This document shows positions 1-12,614 of a stretch of DNA of 64,000 nt, in pieces. The notes under the pieces are model-generated. The model did not search any database. It was not told the DNA's origin and was given only the letters and a program-made list of their open reading frames with translations. Origin of the DNA: Citrus sinensis (Eukaryota > Streptophyta > Magnoliopsida > Sapindales > Rutaceae); assembly GCF_022201045.2 (NCBI RefSeq), contig NC_068558.1, positions 42,923,501-42,987,500 on the forward strand, in the 5' to 3' direction. Position 1 is the first letter of the stretch. Each line of letters starts with the position of its first letter. The translations under genes were made by a program, and so were the position numbers.

Positions 1-414
1 GGTGGCTACCCTTATGAACTTCAAATCCTAAGAAACCGGCACACAGTCAAGCTTTTAGGTATCACCATTAATGTTTATCACATCCTACGGCAAAAATTGA
101 TATCATATTAACTCAATTTATTCATAGTGCAGAGCACATCAAGCTTATGCCATTCTTGTTTATGGTTGTCCAAGTAAATTAATTGCTTCGATACGAGAGC
201 CATACGAAGAGATATGGCCTGAAACATTCTCGTAGACATAGTGAAAATATTTAGAGTTGGCATAATGAATGAAACTTAAGAGCTCAACTATCATCTATCC
301 CAAAACAAAAGACTCATGACACATTCTAATGCATTTTCTAATACTAATTACAGTTAAAGTTTAAAGAAGAAGAAAAAGTATCCGACAGAGCAACATAATT
401 GCAAGCCAACTTAC

Positions 415-1407
415 CTATCAAACATGCTCTGCAGTATGCACCAATTCAAGGTCCATTCCAAGGTCTTGGTAAGTATTAGGCGATGTTGAACTCCATCTGA
501 TCCGAATCTGACAGTTGGACCAGCCCCTGGGACCCACGAATAGATTGGAAAAGCAAGTACCCCTTTGTTGAGCATTCCAATCAAGTAGTTCTCCTTCCGC
601 ATCAATCGCATCACGACGTCGTGAGCAGAAAGGTCCTTAACCACACAAAGTTGCTGTGAACTTTGTAATTGAACAACCTTCTCCAGAATGGTTGCCCAAG
701 GCATGGTTTGAATTTCACTGTCCGTAACATGGAGACTGCAAAATGCCATCAAACTAAAAGATTTTACATCAAAGCAAAAGCAACGCTTTAAAACACTTTT
801 GCACAGTTTGGATTCAGACTAACCTGTTATAGTAGAAGTGACGGATTCCAAGCGTATCCTTTAATTGAGTGAAAAATCTGAAAAAACAAAAGATCCAATA
901 TATGGAAAATAACGCTAAATATCCAACAATAACAGCTTTGGAAAGCGTAAGAGGGGTTAATGGGTGCTCATGAAGAGCTTCCTTAGCAAGATCACAGGGC
1001 TTAATTCCAGATTCAACAGCATCCATACCACACTTTGCATTTCGGAGGCCATCCCAGTCAACAAACAGTAAGAAAAATGCTGAGAAACATATGGTGAAAC
1101 CCAGGCTCAAAAGCTCAACTATCCATTTAATAATAATGCACCGCAGACCTTTTTCACAATAGTAGCTATAAAGCCTTTCAAAGAAAAGATCCAAATCAGC
1201 AATTGGTGCAACGTTTAAACTTTCACCATTAAGTAGCCCTGCTGGGCTTTCACTACCAGGACTTGGAACCCTTCCATGTGCATAGTCAGACAACTCAATC
1301 TCAGGAGGTACATCATTAAGCAAGCCTGTTGTCAATGATGAATCACCACGCCATTTCCACCTGAATACACTGAGCGGATTTGCACCCCTTTGCCCACTGA
1401 ACATCAT
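415..1407 (-). CDS. ATG9: Autophagy-related protein 9 (ATG9), N-terminal part, runs off the window
   Basis: ATG9 is the multispanning lipid scramblase of autophagy. It cycles on Golgi-derived vesicles and supplies membrane to the growing phagophore. Two coding exons are visible on the minus strand: 1407-824 and 735-415, joined in frame by a GT-AG intron (AAC AG|T CTC). The first encodes about 195 residues, beginning MMFSGQRGANPLSVFRWKW, an N-terminus I recognise from plant ATG9, followed by two hydrophobic segments (around residues 93-117 and 155-180). The second carries the conserved soluble stretch with MPWATILEKVVQLQ and RLMRKENYLIGMLNKG. The exon ends at a GTAAGT donor and the next exon is not evident in the first 414 bases, so most of the roughly 860-residue protein lies outside. 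Either of the two adjacent ATGs (1407 or 1404) could start it. Next to CDT1 and a bHLH gene, it matches the Arabidopsis order. Confidence 0.93.
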
Positions 1408-3740
1408 TTACAAACACTAAAAGCAGGGAAATGCAACCAGTCCATTCCCCGAATGGTGTAAATAATTGAGATTAGTCTCTTCTGTAAGCATGTATGAACA
1501 ACAACAACCCAAAAAAAAAAAAGGCATTAATATGTGCAAAGTGAAAGGCAGACTAAAATACACACAAATGTGAACCTTAACCAGAATATGAACATAACAG
1601 AAAACAATTTCCCCAAAAAAATTTTATATCACACTGACAACTTTTTCACTCGGTCAACAACTAATATTCAGAACCCTGAGATCTAATTAGTAACACTGCT
1701 GCATGCCTCTGTGTATAACTTTTCCTCAATATGATACACAGGAAAAGAATATTTGAAATACTTTTTAGAAAGTTAAAGCAGGAATCAATAAAGACAGGAG
1801 AATTTTGATTGCTCCAATGGTTCAGTCTCTAAACAGTGCATCCCAAGCAAACGATAACACATCTAAAACAAAAATTGCCATTTCCAATAGTCAATCAAGA
1901 TCAACATACATCATGGTTTATCTGTAATGTACATAAACCATACCAATGTATAACACAACCAAAATAGAAATTACAAAAAACATCTATAATCTGTAGCTGC
2001 TTCATATTATGCGACATGTCTGCACCAATGCTAGACATTTCTACATCTTGAGCATCCTAATTCTACTATGCTGTTACATTTCTACTTCCAATGACCAAAT
2101 GAAATCATGAATCAATTTTTCCATTATTGTATAAGTCCAGTAATCTAGTAAGTACCTTTCCATCTGCAAAATCTCAATCGCAAAGTGCAATCAATTCTAA
2201 TTCAGTGCTACAATACAAATGGGATTCTCCTCTACCGTCCTGAAAATATGCCAGCATATTGTTTTTAATCAGTGTCATCACAAAAATATGCGGCTGCATA
2301 ATATATATACCACAAAGCAACTACTTTAGAATTGATCAAGAGTAGAGTATAAAATAGGAACTAAAACAACAGGTCACTCAAGGCTGCTGTATGATGCGTA
2401 AAACCAACTGAAATTGGACATTATGATTGTCCATGCATGACGGTGTCAATTAAAGAAATTTTCTTCATATGAAACAATATAAGAAAAGTCTCTAAAATAT
2501 AGAAAAATTAAACTGCATAAACTACATATCTATTATCCAGTATAAATACAATTACAAAGTACTGTGCACATAGCACAACTGCTTGGGACAGCATTAGATT
2601 AGTATATTTTTTTTGTCACCGTAGCAAATGTATGAAGCTGGAAAATGCCTTGATATATTGTAGTCTTGGCAGTTCTATTTGGCAGCATAGTGCACTAATC
2701 AGCATGCAAACATGTTAACCCCAGAGTTTCTGTTTACACCAACTGTTCCAAAAACTCCACTCCCAGAAAACCCATTGACCAGAATAAAGGGCTGCAGAAA
2801 CTTTTATACTAGTAATATGATAATGCATCATCAAAATGGTAAAGAATAACTTGCCAAGTTATACTTCAAATTAAAATCCATAGACTTGTATAGATATTAG
2901 GGAAAGCCTGAAGCAAATCTTCAACCAAGTCCTTAAACTAACACCATCAAACTCAGAACCAAATTGAAACCAAATCGTTTGACAGACCAGTGTGGTGTAA
3001 ACAATGTAATGCCAGTTTGAATTCAGGGCTTGGCTTTCTAAAATCTCCAATGCAATCAAAATTTCTAATGCACAATAAAGTCATAAACCTCAAAAGTTAT
3101 CAAAGGCATTCCAAAGAAATAGAACCCAGTTACCCAAACAGGATTCACAAAAAATCAGTCTAATTCAGCTAAATTTATAGGAATAAGTATCAAAAGCCAC
3201 AAAGTTTACCTGATTAACTCCCACAAAGATACAAGGATAATTTGCGTAATAGGAGTTAGGCCTTGGTTAATTAATTATAAGTCAAACCCCACATTACAAA
3301 ATTAAATATAAATAAAAACGAAACCATTCCAATTTCAAGCCAAACTGCCGCAATACAGAAATTTGCTAATAATTCCCCCCCCCCCCCACACACACCAAAA
3401 AAAAAAAAAAAAAGTAAATTCGAATTGAAAAGTAAAATTACAATAATTGAAACACAGAAAGAAACAAAAGAGGAAATTACCTGCGACCCACCTGAGAAGA
3501 GCTTCAATAAAGCAATCAAACAATCAGGAAAAGACCAAAAGAATGAAACTGAGTGATGCCAAGAAAATTTAATTGTCCCAAAAGAATCGACAAGGGCAAT
3601 GAATTAGCAGAAAAGTTGAGGGACCAAAAAGCAAAAATAAAACAGGGGAGCTCAAGCAGGATCAAGGTTTGGTTGTAGAAACCGAGGGAGAGATGTTTGG
3701 TTGATACTTGGTTGCGTGGAAGAAACAGGACTTTTTTAGA
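1408..3740 (-). other. ATG9 5' leader with a roughly 2-kb intron
   Basis: Upstream of the ATG9 start there is a polypyrimidine acceptor ending TTTTAG at about 1425. A consensus donor (GCAG|GTAATT) lies at about 3481. This predicts an untranslated first exon at roughly 3482-3740 and a leader intron of about 2.06 kb. A TATA-like AT stretch lies at about 3765-3790. The intron contains a C13 run (3375-3387) directly followed by CACACA and an A17 run. I see no other gene in it; the open frames there are low-complexity. Confidence 0.5.
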
Positions 3741-4993
3741 GAATTGTTTTAATCGTTTGCTTATTATATGTATGTATGTATATATGCTATAGGAAGCTCT
3801 TGGGATCCTGAAAATTTATATTTATATTTTTATTTTAAATAAATTATATTTATTATTATTGTTTTTTTTTGTTTTTGTGGGAGAGTGGAGATTGAATTCA
3901 TAAAGGAGACGTAACGATGAGTAATACCTTGCTTTTTCGGCTATCAAATTTTCAAAAGCCTCGGCTTTGTTATGTTACTTAAGCAGGAGCTGATATCAAC
4001 TTTCTTACACGCTCAGAAGTTCCACCTACGAGTCCACGAATTTGTACTAGTCTACTACTTATTACTTCGATTGAACCGACTGATGTAATATAATTCTTGT
4101 GCGAGACTTATGGGCTGGGCCTATTCTTTCAGAGGGGATACGATTGTTAGGGTTGGATAAATAACGATACTAAATACACCCCAACTACTTGACCGCCTAC
4201 ACCCGCAACTTGCCGTTCAAGACTGACTACAAGTGCGATCGTACAATCCGTTTATCCATCCACATTGACTAATACGATTTTATATGTCGCTAACATTGCC
4301 GTGTGGTGCGACTCTCATTCGCTTTAATAATAATTATATTCCAAATTAAGGTTACATATAATAGAATACTACTCGAAAATTCAACCTGATTAATGAGTGA
4401 AACAAACCAATTTGTTCTTTTAACATTTTTTTTTTTAAATTCAACTCTCTTTTTTTCTTTTTCTGAACCTCTTATTTACTCCTTTCAAATGTGTGTCACA
4501 TCACAACTCAAAAGCCAAGTTAAAATAAATAATAAAAAAAAAGAATAACATTTTCCTTATGAAAAAAAAAAATTAAGATCATTATAATCTCAATTTAACT
4601 AGTCATTTTCATCGATAGACATAGAAAGAAAGCGAAAGGTTGGCTGTTAAAGATTCAAAACTAAACAAAATATTAATGGTGTTGGATTTTTACTTTTTGC
4701 CACATTAAACGATTAGCATTGGTATTTTTAAGTTATTTGAGTAGTCAATACTCAATAGATATAAGTTTTATGTTTACATAAAGTGATGATTGACATTTGT
4801 TATTTTGAAAAATATTTATTCCATTTTAATTTAATTTGTGATCCGCAAATTCCTTTTGTTCAGAAAAAAAATTGGATCCACTTATTAATTGCCTGGGAGA
4901 GGTGTTGTTGATCAGGTTTAAGTTAATGGTAGGTCAGAATTAAAATAACCCGCTGTCCAAACAGCGCACTAGCAAATCCGCGGGACGTAACGG
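3741..4993. other. Intergenic spacer between divergent ATG9 and CDT1
   Basis: About 1.25 kb of AT-rich DNA separates the predicted ATG9 and CDT1 starts, which face away from each other. The 4090-4330 stretch is less AT-rich and has the look of a decayed MITE, but I cannot delimit terminal repeats. No coding signal is visible. Confidence 0.5.
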
Positions 4994-5001
4994 ATCTATA
5001 T

Positions 5002-5068
5002 GGCGCGAAATCCTACGTGTCAACCATTCGCGTTAGCTCCAGCTCAGCATTCGCGCCAAAAAACCCTA
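5002..5068 (+). promoter_or_regulatory. CDT1 core promoter: two E2F-type sites and a telo-box
   Basis: GGCGCGAAAT at 5002-5011 (ATTTCGCGCC on the other strand) and TTCGCGCCAAAA at about 5050-5061 both fit the plant E2F consensus WTTSSCSS. They are followed at once by AAACCCTAA, a telo-box typical of genes active in dividing cells. All lie within 140 bases of the CDT1 start. Arabidopsis CDT1a is a known E2F target, so S-phase control is the natural inference. Confidence 0.75.
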
Positions 5069-5138
5069 ATATACACTCTCCGCTCCCTCCTCCCCAGAAA
5101 GCCAAACAGTCGTCACCATCGCGCTCTCTCTCTACACA

Positions 5139-8100
5139 ATGAGCTCTTCAGACTCCCCTCAGTCAATTCATTTCAGATGCAAAAAGCCGATCACCGCAAA
5201 ACCGAAACCCGAAATGTCAAATCAGAACCCGAATCCGACGCAATTAGCATCCAAAACCCCGGAGAAGCAACCGTCACGCCGGGCCCGCAACAGCCGCATG
5301 GCGCTCTCCCTCAAAGAAATCCGAAAGGCCGCTCAAACCAATCCCCAACAACCTCCAAAGGATCAGATCGAATCCGCCGGAAAGCAGATCTCGGCGTCGC
5401 CGTCTGTTAAATCCTCAGTGAATCCCGCTGGAAGTGGGTCCCCCAAGTTGCCCGCAAAGTAAGGACCATTTTTTTTTTAAATTTTGGATTCAACAACTTT
5501 TTTGATTTGTTAGAGTTTATTTTTTAATTTAAACTTTAGTTCAATTTTTAAAATGGCAGGTACATGCAGCTGGCCGAGTGTTTTGATAGCCTGGATGCCG
5601 TGATCCGATTGTTGAAATTGAAGTGTTCGTCGCCTACTTTCACTAGTATTTGCCCCAAAATTGAGTGCTTGACTGACCGGTAAATTATTATTATTATTTT
5701 TTCAAAAAGATAATTATTTTATAGTTTAATTGGTATCCAAACACGGTCGTATTATGTGAATGATTTTAGAGTATGATACTTATTTATAGGAGGTTTTCGC
5801 TTGGTCACTTGGCTCAGTTAAAGTTTATACTACCGGAAGTGATTCAGATTAAGAAAGTGCTCACATTTGATGAGAAGACCAGCTGTATGAAGCCTGATCT
5901 TCATGTTACAGTCAATGCTGATGCTATTGAGTGTGATGGCAAGTCGAAATGTAATAGCAAGAACTTGAATCTCAGGACGGTTTTCCGTGCTCGGCTTATG
6001 GATTTTCTTAAAGACCATCCAGAGGTATATGATAGTTTTGTTTAGTTGTTTTGTATTTCTATCATTGTCCAATTTCCAATTTTGCCTCTGATTATATGTT
6101 TTTCCAGAAGTTTATGTTGAGAGTTTATGTCTGTTGTGTTCAAATTGTTTTAGAAGCCACCTGCAAATCTGTTTAGCACTTTGTAGCAAAAATTTAAGCT
6201 TGAAATAGTATTCATTTTTGGTATCATGGCGTGGCATTAGACAAATAAATTGTAGCTTGTAAGGGCAAACCAAAAAATATAGACTCGAATAAGCAATGAT
6301 GATTTGCCTGAGATCAACGGTAGGCACGTGGTTTGTTCTTATCTTTCAAGATTCTTACACATAGATGCTTGTGTGCTTAATAGGTAGTTCCAACTTGACC
6401 CACATTTGTTTGATCTGTTCTTTTTTTTTTCCCCAAATAAACTCTGTTGCCAGGTCTTATTGAAGTTTATCATTTACAGCATCATTTTCACTTGCTTTTT
6501 TATTCGCACTTGTCTTGTCTCCTGGAATCTTAACCGTTATTATTCCACATACAGGGTGATGAAATTCCAGAGGAAACATTGCCAGAACCATTCAATCGGT
6601 CAAGATCAGATCTCCAATTAAATATGGTTAAAAAATCCACCTCATTGACACCAGCAGATTCACCAACCGATGCATCTGTGGAGCAGCAACAAGTATCATC
6701 TCCTACCTGCCAGAACTCTAAGCTTCTAAATATAGTCAAAGCCCCCAGTATATCAATGGTAACAGGGACATCAGCTTCTGCATCTGATAATCAGCAACCT
6801 ATTGTAGCATCTCATTTTTCTTCCCGAAGGCATTTTTCTCAGAAGTTTGTCAACAGTTTGGCAGAGAAGAAAAAAGCTGAGAGAATATCATCAGGTGTTT
6901 CCATTGAACCTTCTACCACTCCAGCACTAGAGCCATGCCTTAGAAAAATTTCCTCAATTGAGGAAACTTGCTCTACAGCTGCTATCTCTGCAGTTGAACT
7001 ATCATCCAAGTCAACCAGCAAAGAAAATTGTTTGACTTACTGTGCTTCTCCAACTCGTTTGTCACAAAGCTGCCCACCTGTCACTCCAGTCAAGGAGATT
7101 GATCCCATGGAAAGTAAAGTTAGTTACCCCATAAAAGTTGATAGCGAACAGTCAACTCCTGCAAAACTTGTTTCTACTCCGGCTAGGCTGATGATTGGCA
7201 CACCCGCTTTACATCAGCCAAAGAGATGCTATATGACTCCAGAAAATGTTTCTGCCAGCTCACCAAACAAGTTAACTAGGCGTCCACCTCATAGCAGAAC
7301 GTTGAAATCTTTGAAATTTGATACTCCTGTGAAGAATGCGACGGTTGAGCACAAGCTTAATGAAGACATATCAGTTGATGGCGATGTTCTTGACATTCTT
7401 CCTGAGAATCTTATTCAGTCGGTGAGCCTCATTATGTATTTCCTGTTAATTTGGCCTTATTATAGAACGGCATGTTATTTTTCTGAAATCTGATTTCTTC
7501 AATATTCTAAAAATTGTATGCCTGACATTTAACTTGTTTTCCTTCCCATCCCTTGTACGTGTGAAATAACTATCATCTCATGATATAGAGTAAATTCTTG
7601 TCATTAAACTCTTGTTATTTTTTTTATCAATGATTTTACTGAAGTAACCAATTTCATTTTTTATCCCTAGATAAGGGAGAAAGAGAGGAAGTTTATGGAG
7701 GAGCGAGATCCAGCCATCTCACAAGCCAAGTGGCGGCGACAGATGATTGCTTCCCTGCCTAAGCTCTTCAACATGATTCATTTCTTATTTCAGTCAATAA
7801 AACGTTCGGTCATTACAAAAGAGGAGCTAATTCACAAGATCATTTCCAGCCATCTTCAAATTACGGATAGAAGTAAGTCTTATCATAATGACTCAGTCAC
7901 TAAGATATATTGTTTTCAGAAAGTCTAGACAAGCTAACTCTGGAATTTTGTTCACAGGAGAGGTTGAAGAGCAGATGAACTTAATGCTGGAATTAGTTCC
8001 AGAATGGATTTCTGAAAAGTTGTCATCCTGTGGCGATTTGCTTGTCTGGTGAGTTTTATTAACAATTTACACTTCGGCAAAGAATATGCATGCAATCACA

Positions 8101-8272
8101 TGAATTTAGTTATAGAACACTGTTTATTTCAGATAGGGTTTTCTTATTATATGTTTATCTTTGGGTGAAAACTTCAGATATCTGATTGATGATGACATTA
8201 TTCGTCTTTTGCAGCATAAATAAAATGACATGTCCTGAGTCCATTCGAGCACGGCTGGAAGAATCAAAATGA
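5139..8272 (+). CDS. CDT1: DNA replication licensing factor CDT1
   Basis: CDT1 loads the MCM2-7 helicase onto origins together with ORC and CDC6 in G1. The plant protein also links replication to plastid division. Seven exons splice in frame: 5139-5458, 5560-5679, 5790-6024, 6555-7421, 7671-7872, 7958-8048 and 8215-8272, giving about 630 residues. Residues 1-106 are a basic, Ser/Pro-rich disordered tail. The CDT1 central fold follows at about 107-225 (KYMQLAECFDSLDAVIRLLK, then FSLGHLAQLKFILPEVIQIK). A long Ser/Thr/Pro-rich linker comes next, with several TP and SP sites that could be CDK targets. The C-terminal winged helix that contacts MCM spans about 515-625 (AKWRRQMIASLPKLFNMIHF to INKMTCPESIRARLEESK). 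An overlapping out-of-frame ATG at 5000 was not chosen because it has no CDT1 similarity. Exons 5-7 are repeated as a dead fragment about 5 kb downstream. Confidence 0.95.
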
Positions 8273-8639
8273 ATAGGAGATTCCTAATGTTAAATTAAAT
8301 TAACTGAAAGCAGCACATTGAAGCACAGTGTAGGAGTTTCCCCAGCATAGGGCTCTTTGTAAATATTAGTAGTTTATTTTTTACGCAAGTTAATCTCTGT
8401 AGAATACTATAGTGAGGCAGTGGACTTGAGTTCGTCAACTTGATAGTTAGATTGTGTAAAAGCGGCTAAAGCACTCCTACTTCATGAATATGAATGTGCA
8501 GTGCTTTTTATTCAGGAAGCTGTTGCTGAAAGGGGTTGCATTATGAAAGCCTAGAGAGAATTAAAGACTTTGGTAACTAGCTTCACTTTGATCTTCCCAT
8601 TTGTTTGGTATGTATTTTTGGATACAATCCCATAGTTCA

Positions 8640-10035
8640 TTGTAAATATGGGATATGGTTTGTCAAGGGATCCCTGTTTCTGATAAACTTAAAGCATGGT
8701 CCTTGGGTTTCCTATTGCATATAGAAAATTTACTTAGAGCTCTAGATACACAGTGAAATTAAATAAATGAACAAATAAACTCTTCTGTTGTTGATAAATC
8801 AACTTACAGAATGTATGATGCACCACAGATCGATGTTAGATGTAGTAGACCAAGATGCTGATTTATGCTGAACAATTACTGTGTAGACAGCCGATTGTGC
8901 TGCCCCGATACTGTTCATCCATGCTGAAAGTGAAAGTTTTGCAGGATACTTCTTCAAGGTAAATGCCTACGGGGTTAACGTGTTTTCTAAAACTTTTTAT
9001 GGGCAGGTTTTCAGATATTTGTCGATTGCTTTTACTTCATTTATGTTACTTCTGAAATCATGCTATTTTCAATCAACTATGGACGGTATACCATTTGAAA
9101 GAAAGAATCAAAAGCTTGTTGAATGTTTTAGTACCTGCGTAATGTAAAAACTAGACCATAACATGCGACTCGCAAGAGTCAGAATTGAACCTTTCAACCA
9201 GTTCTCAAGAACAGAGTTAGTTCCAAGGTGGATTGGAGCACCCTTCAAGCTTGGCACTGCAGGTCCTTTGTAGAAAGCTATAACTATAACCCCAACTAAG
9301 GATGTTAATGTTCCAACAATTTTAGCTATCCCACGAGGACTCCGAACACCAACAATCTCTAACCTACACGAAGTTTGTTTACAATGATGTAGAATAATCT
9401 TCTACCGCATGTTGGAGTTTGAAGTCCATACCTTAATATGACTGCAATTATGAAAGTCATGCACGGGATAGTATTAATAATCGCTGTCATGAAGGTTGGA
9501 GAGACTTATTTCATGCTTGCAAAATACAGGTTGAGGGTTAGGCTCACCCTGTTTACACCACGAAAGAAATAACGCAAGTCCCTTCAGTTTGTGGCAAACA
9601 CTAGCTACTTTTGCAATATGATGAAGAATGGAACTTGGCAGCCCTACCCTTGAAGAGAAAGCAAAAACATCTCCAGAAACAGTGCTAAGGTCGGCTTTGG
9701 CCTTATTTTTCTGCATGCAAATAAAATAGAAAAGAATAATAATAATAAAAATAAAACCAAACAGATATAACAGCGAGTACTGGTTGGAAGCAGCAACAGC
9801 TGAATATTTGATGTTGTGTGTGTAGGGCACCTTTCAAGGAAATAGGCAAAAGGAAACATAACTAAGCTGCCTGCAGCATGCCGATAAGTGACATAGATGT
9901 GAGGATTCAAGCCTTGGTTGAAGGAAGCTTCCGTTAAGAAATAAACCGATGCAACGCATATCTGAAGCAAAATCATGAGAATTTGTGGCTTAAATCTATT
10001 GATCACCTTGACAACACATCACAATTGCCATAGCT
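8640..10035 (-). pseudogene. EamA/WAT1-related (nodulin MtN21-type) transporter, decayed copy 1
   Basis: This copy is highly similar to the intact transporter gene at 15622-17376, including introns. Three lesions show that it is dead. First, about 2 bases are missing shortly after the ATG (near 10020), shifting the frame relative to copy 2. Second, there is a TAA stop at 9505-9507 in exon 3 where copy 2 has TAT (after ASMK). Third, a deletion of about 350 bp near 8711 removes exon 6 and most of exon 7, which encode the last transmembrane helices. Exons 1-5 and the extreme 3' end remain recognisable. An internal ATG (MINRFKPQILM) could reopen the first exon but would not rescue the rest. If transcribed, it would produce only fragments or non-coding RNA. 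Confidence 0.88.
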
Positions 10036-10179
10036 TCTCGGTGTGAGGTTGTTTGTTCTATATTTATGGATGCTGATGAAAGATTTGTCCTGGTTATGCT
10101 TGTAATAAGTGAGTTTCTTGTTCTTATCAAATTCCAACTTGGTGGTGGAATGTTTAAAAAGTTGGTAATTTGCAATATT

Positions 10180-10690
10180 CTGACAAATCAGAACGGCACT
10201 CTGAAAAGACTAATGCTGTCCAAAAGAAAAGAATATGTTTCAGAAGAAGAATAAGCACAAATGCAGAAGGAGCTCAAAAACATACGAGTGTTGGTAGAAG
10301 AAAAGTCACTTGAGTTTTCCCCCTACCGCCGTCTTAATGAAAGAATAGAACTTTTAACTTTGACCTTGCGAGCACCCACTCAAAATAGGAAGGGCGAACT
10401 CTTATCTCCCCCATCTCCAGGACCTATTCTAATCGAAGCTATAAGCATCTTACCTTTTTCTTTAGGCGAGCTTATTCACCAGTGCACTTAACTTATTTAT
10501 TTGTCAATCTTGAATTGATTCTTGCTCATTGAAGCGTACTGTGTCAGTGGCCCGCCCTTTACTTTGATCTCGACGTCAGTGAGTGGGTTTGCCCCGACCT
10601 TGACTTCCTTAGTCCAGTGTGGCAGAACGCGGGTTAAAACTTTAAGAAAGTTGGTTTTGAATTCTGGTACTTACATCCATTTTTAACCAA
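10180..10690. other. Unit-1-specific insertion of unknown origin
   Basis: The two duplication units align up to about 10175 (17570 in unit 2) and again from about 10695 (18065). The roughly 500 bases between them here have no counterpart in unit 2. The segment has higher GC and a texture unlike its neighbours (for example TTAGTCCAGTG and GGCCCGCCCTTTACTTTGATC). Two short plus-strand open frames (10066-10254, 10261-10491) have no recognisable product. An organelle-derived insert, plant mitochondrial in style, is possible but unproven. Confidence 0.35.
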
Positions 10691-11267
10691 AGATAAAGTC
10701 TCAGGGATACAGTACTAACTAGAATAATGAGAGAGAGGTAAAATTACACTTCTGGTAACTGGACACTGAAGTTTTATTCTCCAATCCATGGTTGTATTTC
10801 ATAGGCTGCAATTACATCTGCCCGAATTACATATAGATTTTAATTGTGTGTTTAATCTGCAAAATTCAGATTAAGAAATCTGTCTTGTCGTTTCAATACT
10901 TCTTACAAGAAGCACTTATCTCTTCAATGTCTGCAGAGAACCAGATCAGTACCTATTGTCTTTAAACATATTTGTAAATAGTGCAGGGAGCACAAGTACT
11001 GCTGTAATTGGAACCAGAAATGTGTTTTATTGGACTTGGTTGTTTATTTTCTTCCCCACTATCCTTTTGTGTCGGTATCATTAAGTTAACACCAACTGTT
11101 TTCTGAATGAGAAAGTTGAGATACTTCCTCTATTGGTGGGTGAATAAATTCTTGCATGTTGACCCTTAAATAGTGTGTGGGGTCTGCGTGTTTCTCTATC
11201 CATACATGGTCATGAGCCCTCGGCCATTCATTCATATTAGCATTTTCGATAACTCATTTGAAAAAGT

Positions 11268-12166
11268 TGTTGATGCCAAAAATCCAGGTGAGTTATTTAG
11301 TGACTCGATCTCAGATCTATGCATCAGCATTAAATTTATTTGGTGGAAAGCCGCTGATTAGTTAGCATCTTGAGCAGATACAATTCGTGAGCAGACAATT
11401 CGTGAGCAGACAATCCGTGAGCAGACGATCCATGAGTAGACAACCCGTGAGCAGACGATCCATGAGCACATAATCCATGAGCAGATGATCCATAAGTAGG
11501 TAACCCGTGAGCACATAACCTGTGAGCCTGTGAGCACAACCAACAGTCAGGAGGTGCCGGAAGTTTTTCCGGCGAGAACCCTCCGCGCTCAAGTCAGCGA
11601 TTTGGGTCTACTTAGAAAAACCCATACCACAATTCATGTGGCTTAATTATGATTGCTTTAAACAAAAAGCTTTTAAGTAAATTTAAAGGAAAAGAATTCA
11701 AAATAATCAATCTTAAAGAAAAAGAAGTCATGAAAGAAAGAGAAATTTCTCAGTGGTAGAGAGAGAAAACGATCTTATGGATTTAATCTCACCGAGAGAG
11801 ACGAAAAAGAAAAGACTCCCATTTCCTTCCCCTTCCTAGGGTTTTTATAGGAAATTATAGCAGTTTTTATCCTCTCCCCTAGAATTCTCAAGAAAACTAC
11901 TAATTTCCAGCCCACTAAGAATATGGTCCCTAATATTTCGGATAAAATATTTTGACTGAGTCGTGCTTCTTGGTAACCTTTTGGTCGAGATCATGTGCTC
12001 GAGGTGACCAATAATATCATGGTCAATGTAATGTGCTCGAAGTCACCAAACAATATCCTGGTAGAAGTGATCTGCTCAACCATTTGCTCACTTTTACTTT
12101 GAGGAGAGCACGATAATATATGAGCAAACACATTTATTTTGGTCATTCTATTTCATTCCCCAAACA
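11268..12166 (-). mobile_element. Solo LTR, subfamily B, minus orientation (899 bp)
   Basis: The element begins TGTTGATGCC and ends CCCCAAACA, i.e. TG...CA. It is flanked by AAAGT (11263-11267) and AAAGC (12167-12171), a 5-bp target duplication with one later change. The other duplication unit has the empty site (CATTTGTAAAATCCATG, near 18718-18735). Most of it is the reverse complement of the solo LTR at 13419-15161, including the Pro-rich-looking CCGGCGAGAACCCTCCG segment and the outer TGTTTGGGGAATGAAAT end. No internal retrotransposon domain is present, so it is a solo LTR left by LTR-LTR recombination. Confidence 0.88.
11370..11545. repeat. Minisatellite of about 15-bp units inside the solo LTR
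   Basis: About eleven imperfect copies of a unit close to GAGCAGACAATCCGT follow one another. The array gives rise to three overlapping minus-strand open frames that are purely repetitive and not genes. The sister LTR at 13419 lacks this array but has a different one. Confidence 0.85.
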
Positions 12167-12614
12167 AAAGCCATGTAACAAGAATCAAATTTTAATGATG
12201 CGAAAGTGAATATGATCTGGGAATGATACAAACTCTCAAGATAATTTACTATTATCTATTTTATTTATTTCAATTTATGTTGTTGGTTAATTTTGAATTT
12301 GTCAAAAGGTAGTTTTACTTATTTTGTGGAATCATGCGTTAAGGCATAGAACATGATGTGAGGACATGCTCGGTGTTTTTTATTTTTTGTATTTGTAATC
12401 CTTAGCTAAATTGTACTCAAAGCCTAATGTTATTCAACCAAAAGTATCTTGAATATTGTTTAGCAACTTGATAATTGTATTTGGGAGGTGCAGGTCCTCG
12501 ATTTCCAATAATATCAATTGAGAGATCTGGATTTTCTGAAATTTTCCTATTTCTTTCAAAGATATTTGTGTGAAGTATTAGACTTATCCTTCCATGTGAT
12601 CAATGTCAATTCAA

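Noticed and set aside
5000..5410. 136-codon plus-strand frame overlapping the CDT1 start
   Set aside because: It is out of frame with CDT1, has no recognisable domain, overlaps the E2F sites, and probably starts upstream of the transcript start.
11336..11592. Three overlapping minus-strand frames rich in Leu/Thr/Asp or Ser/His/Gly
   Set aside because: They are translations of the 15-bp minisatellite inside a solo LTR.
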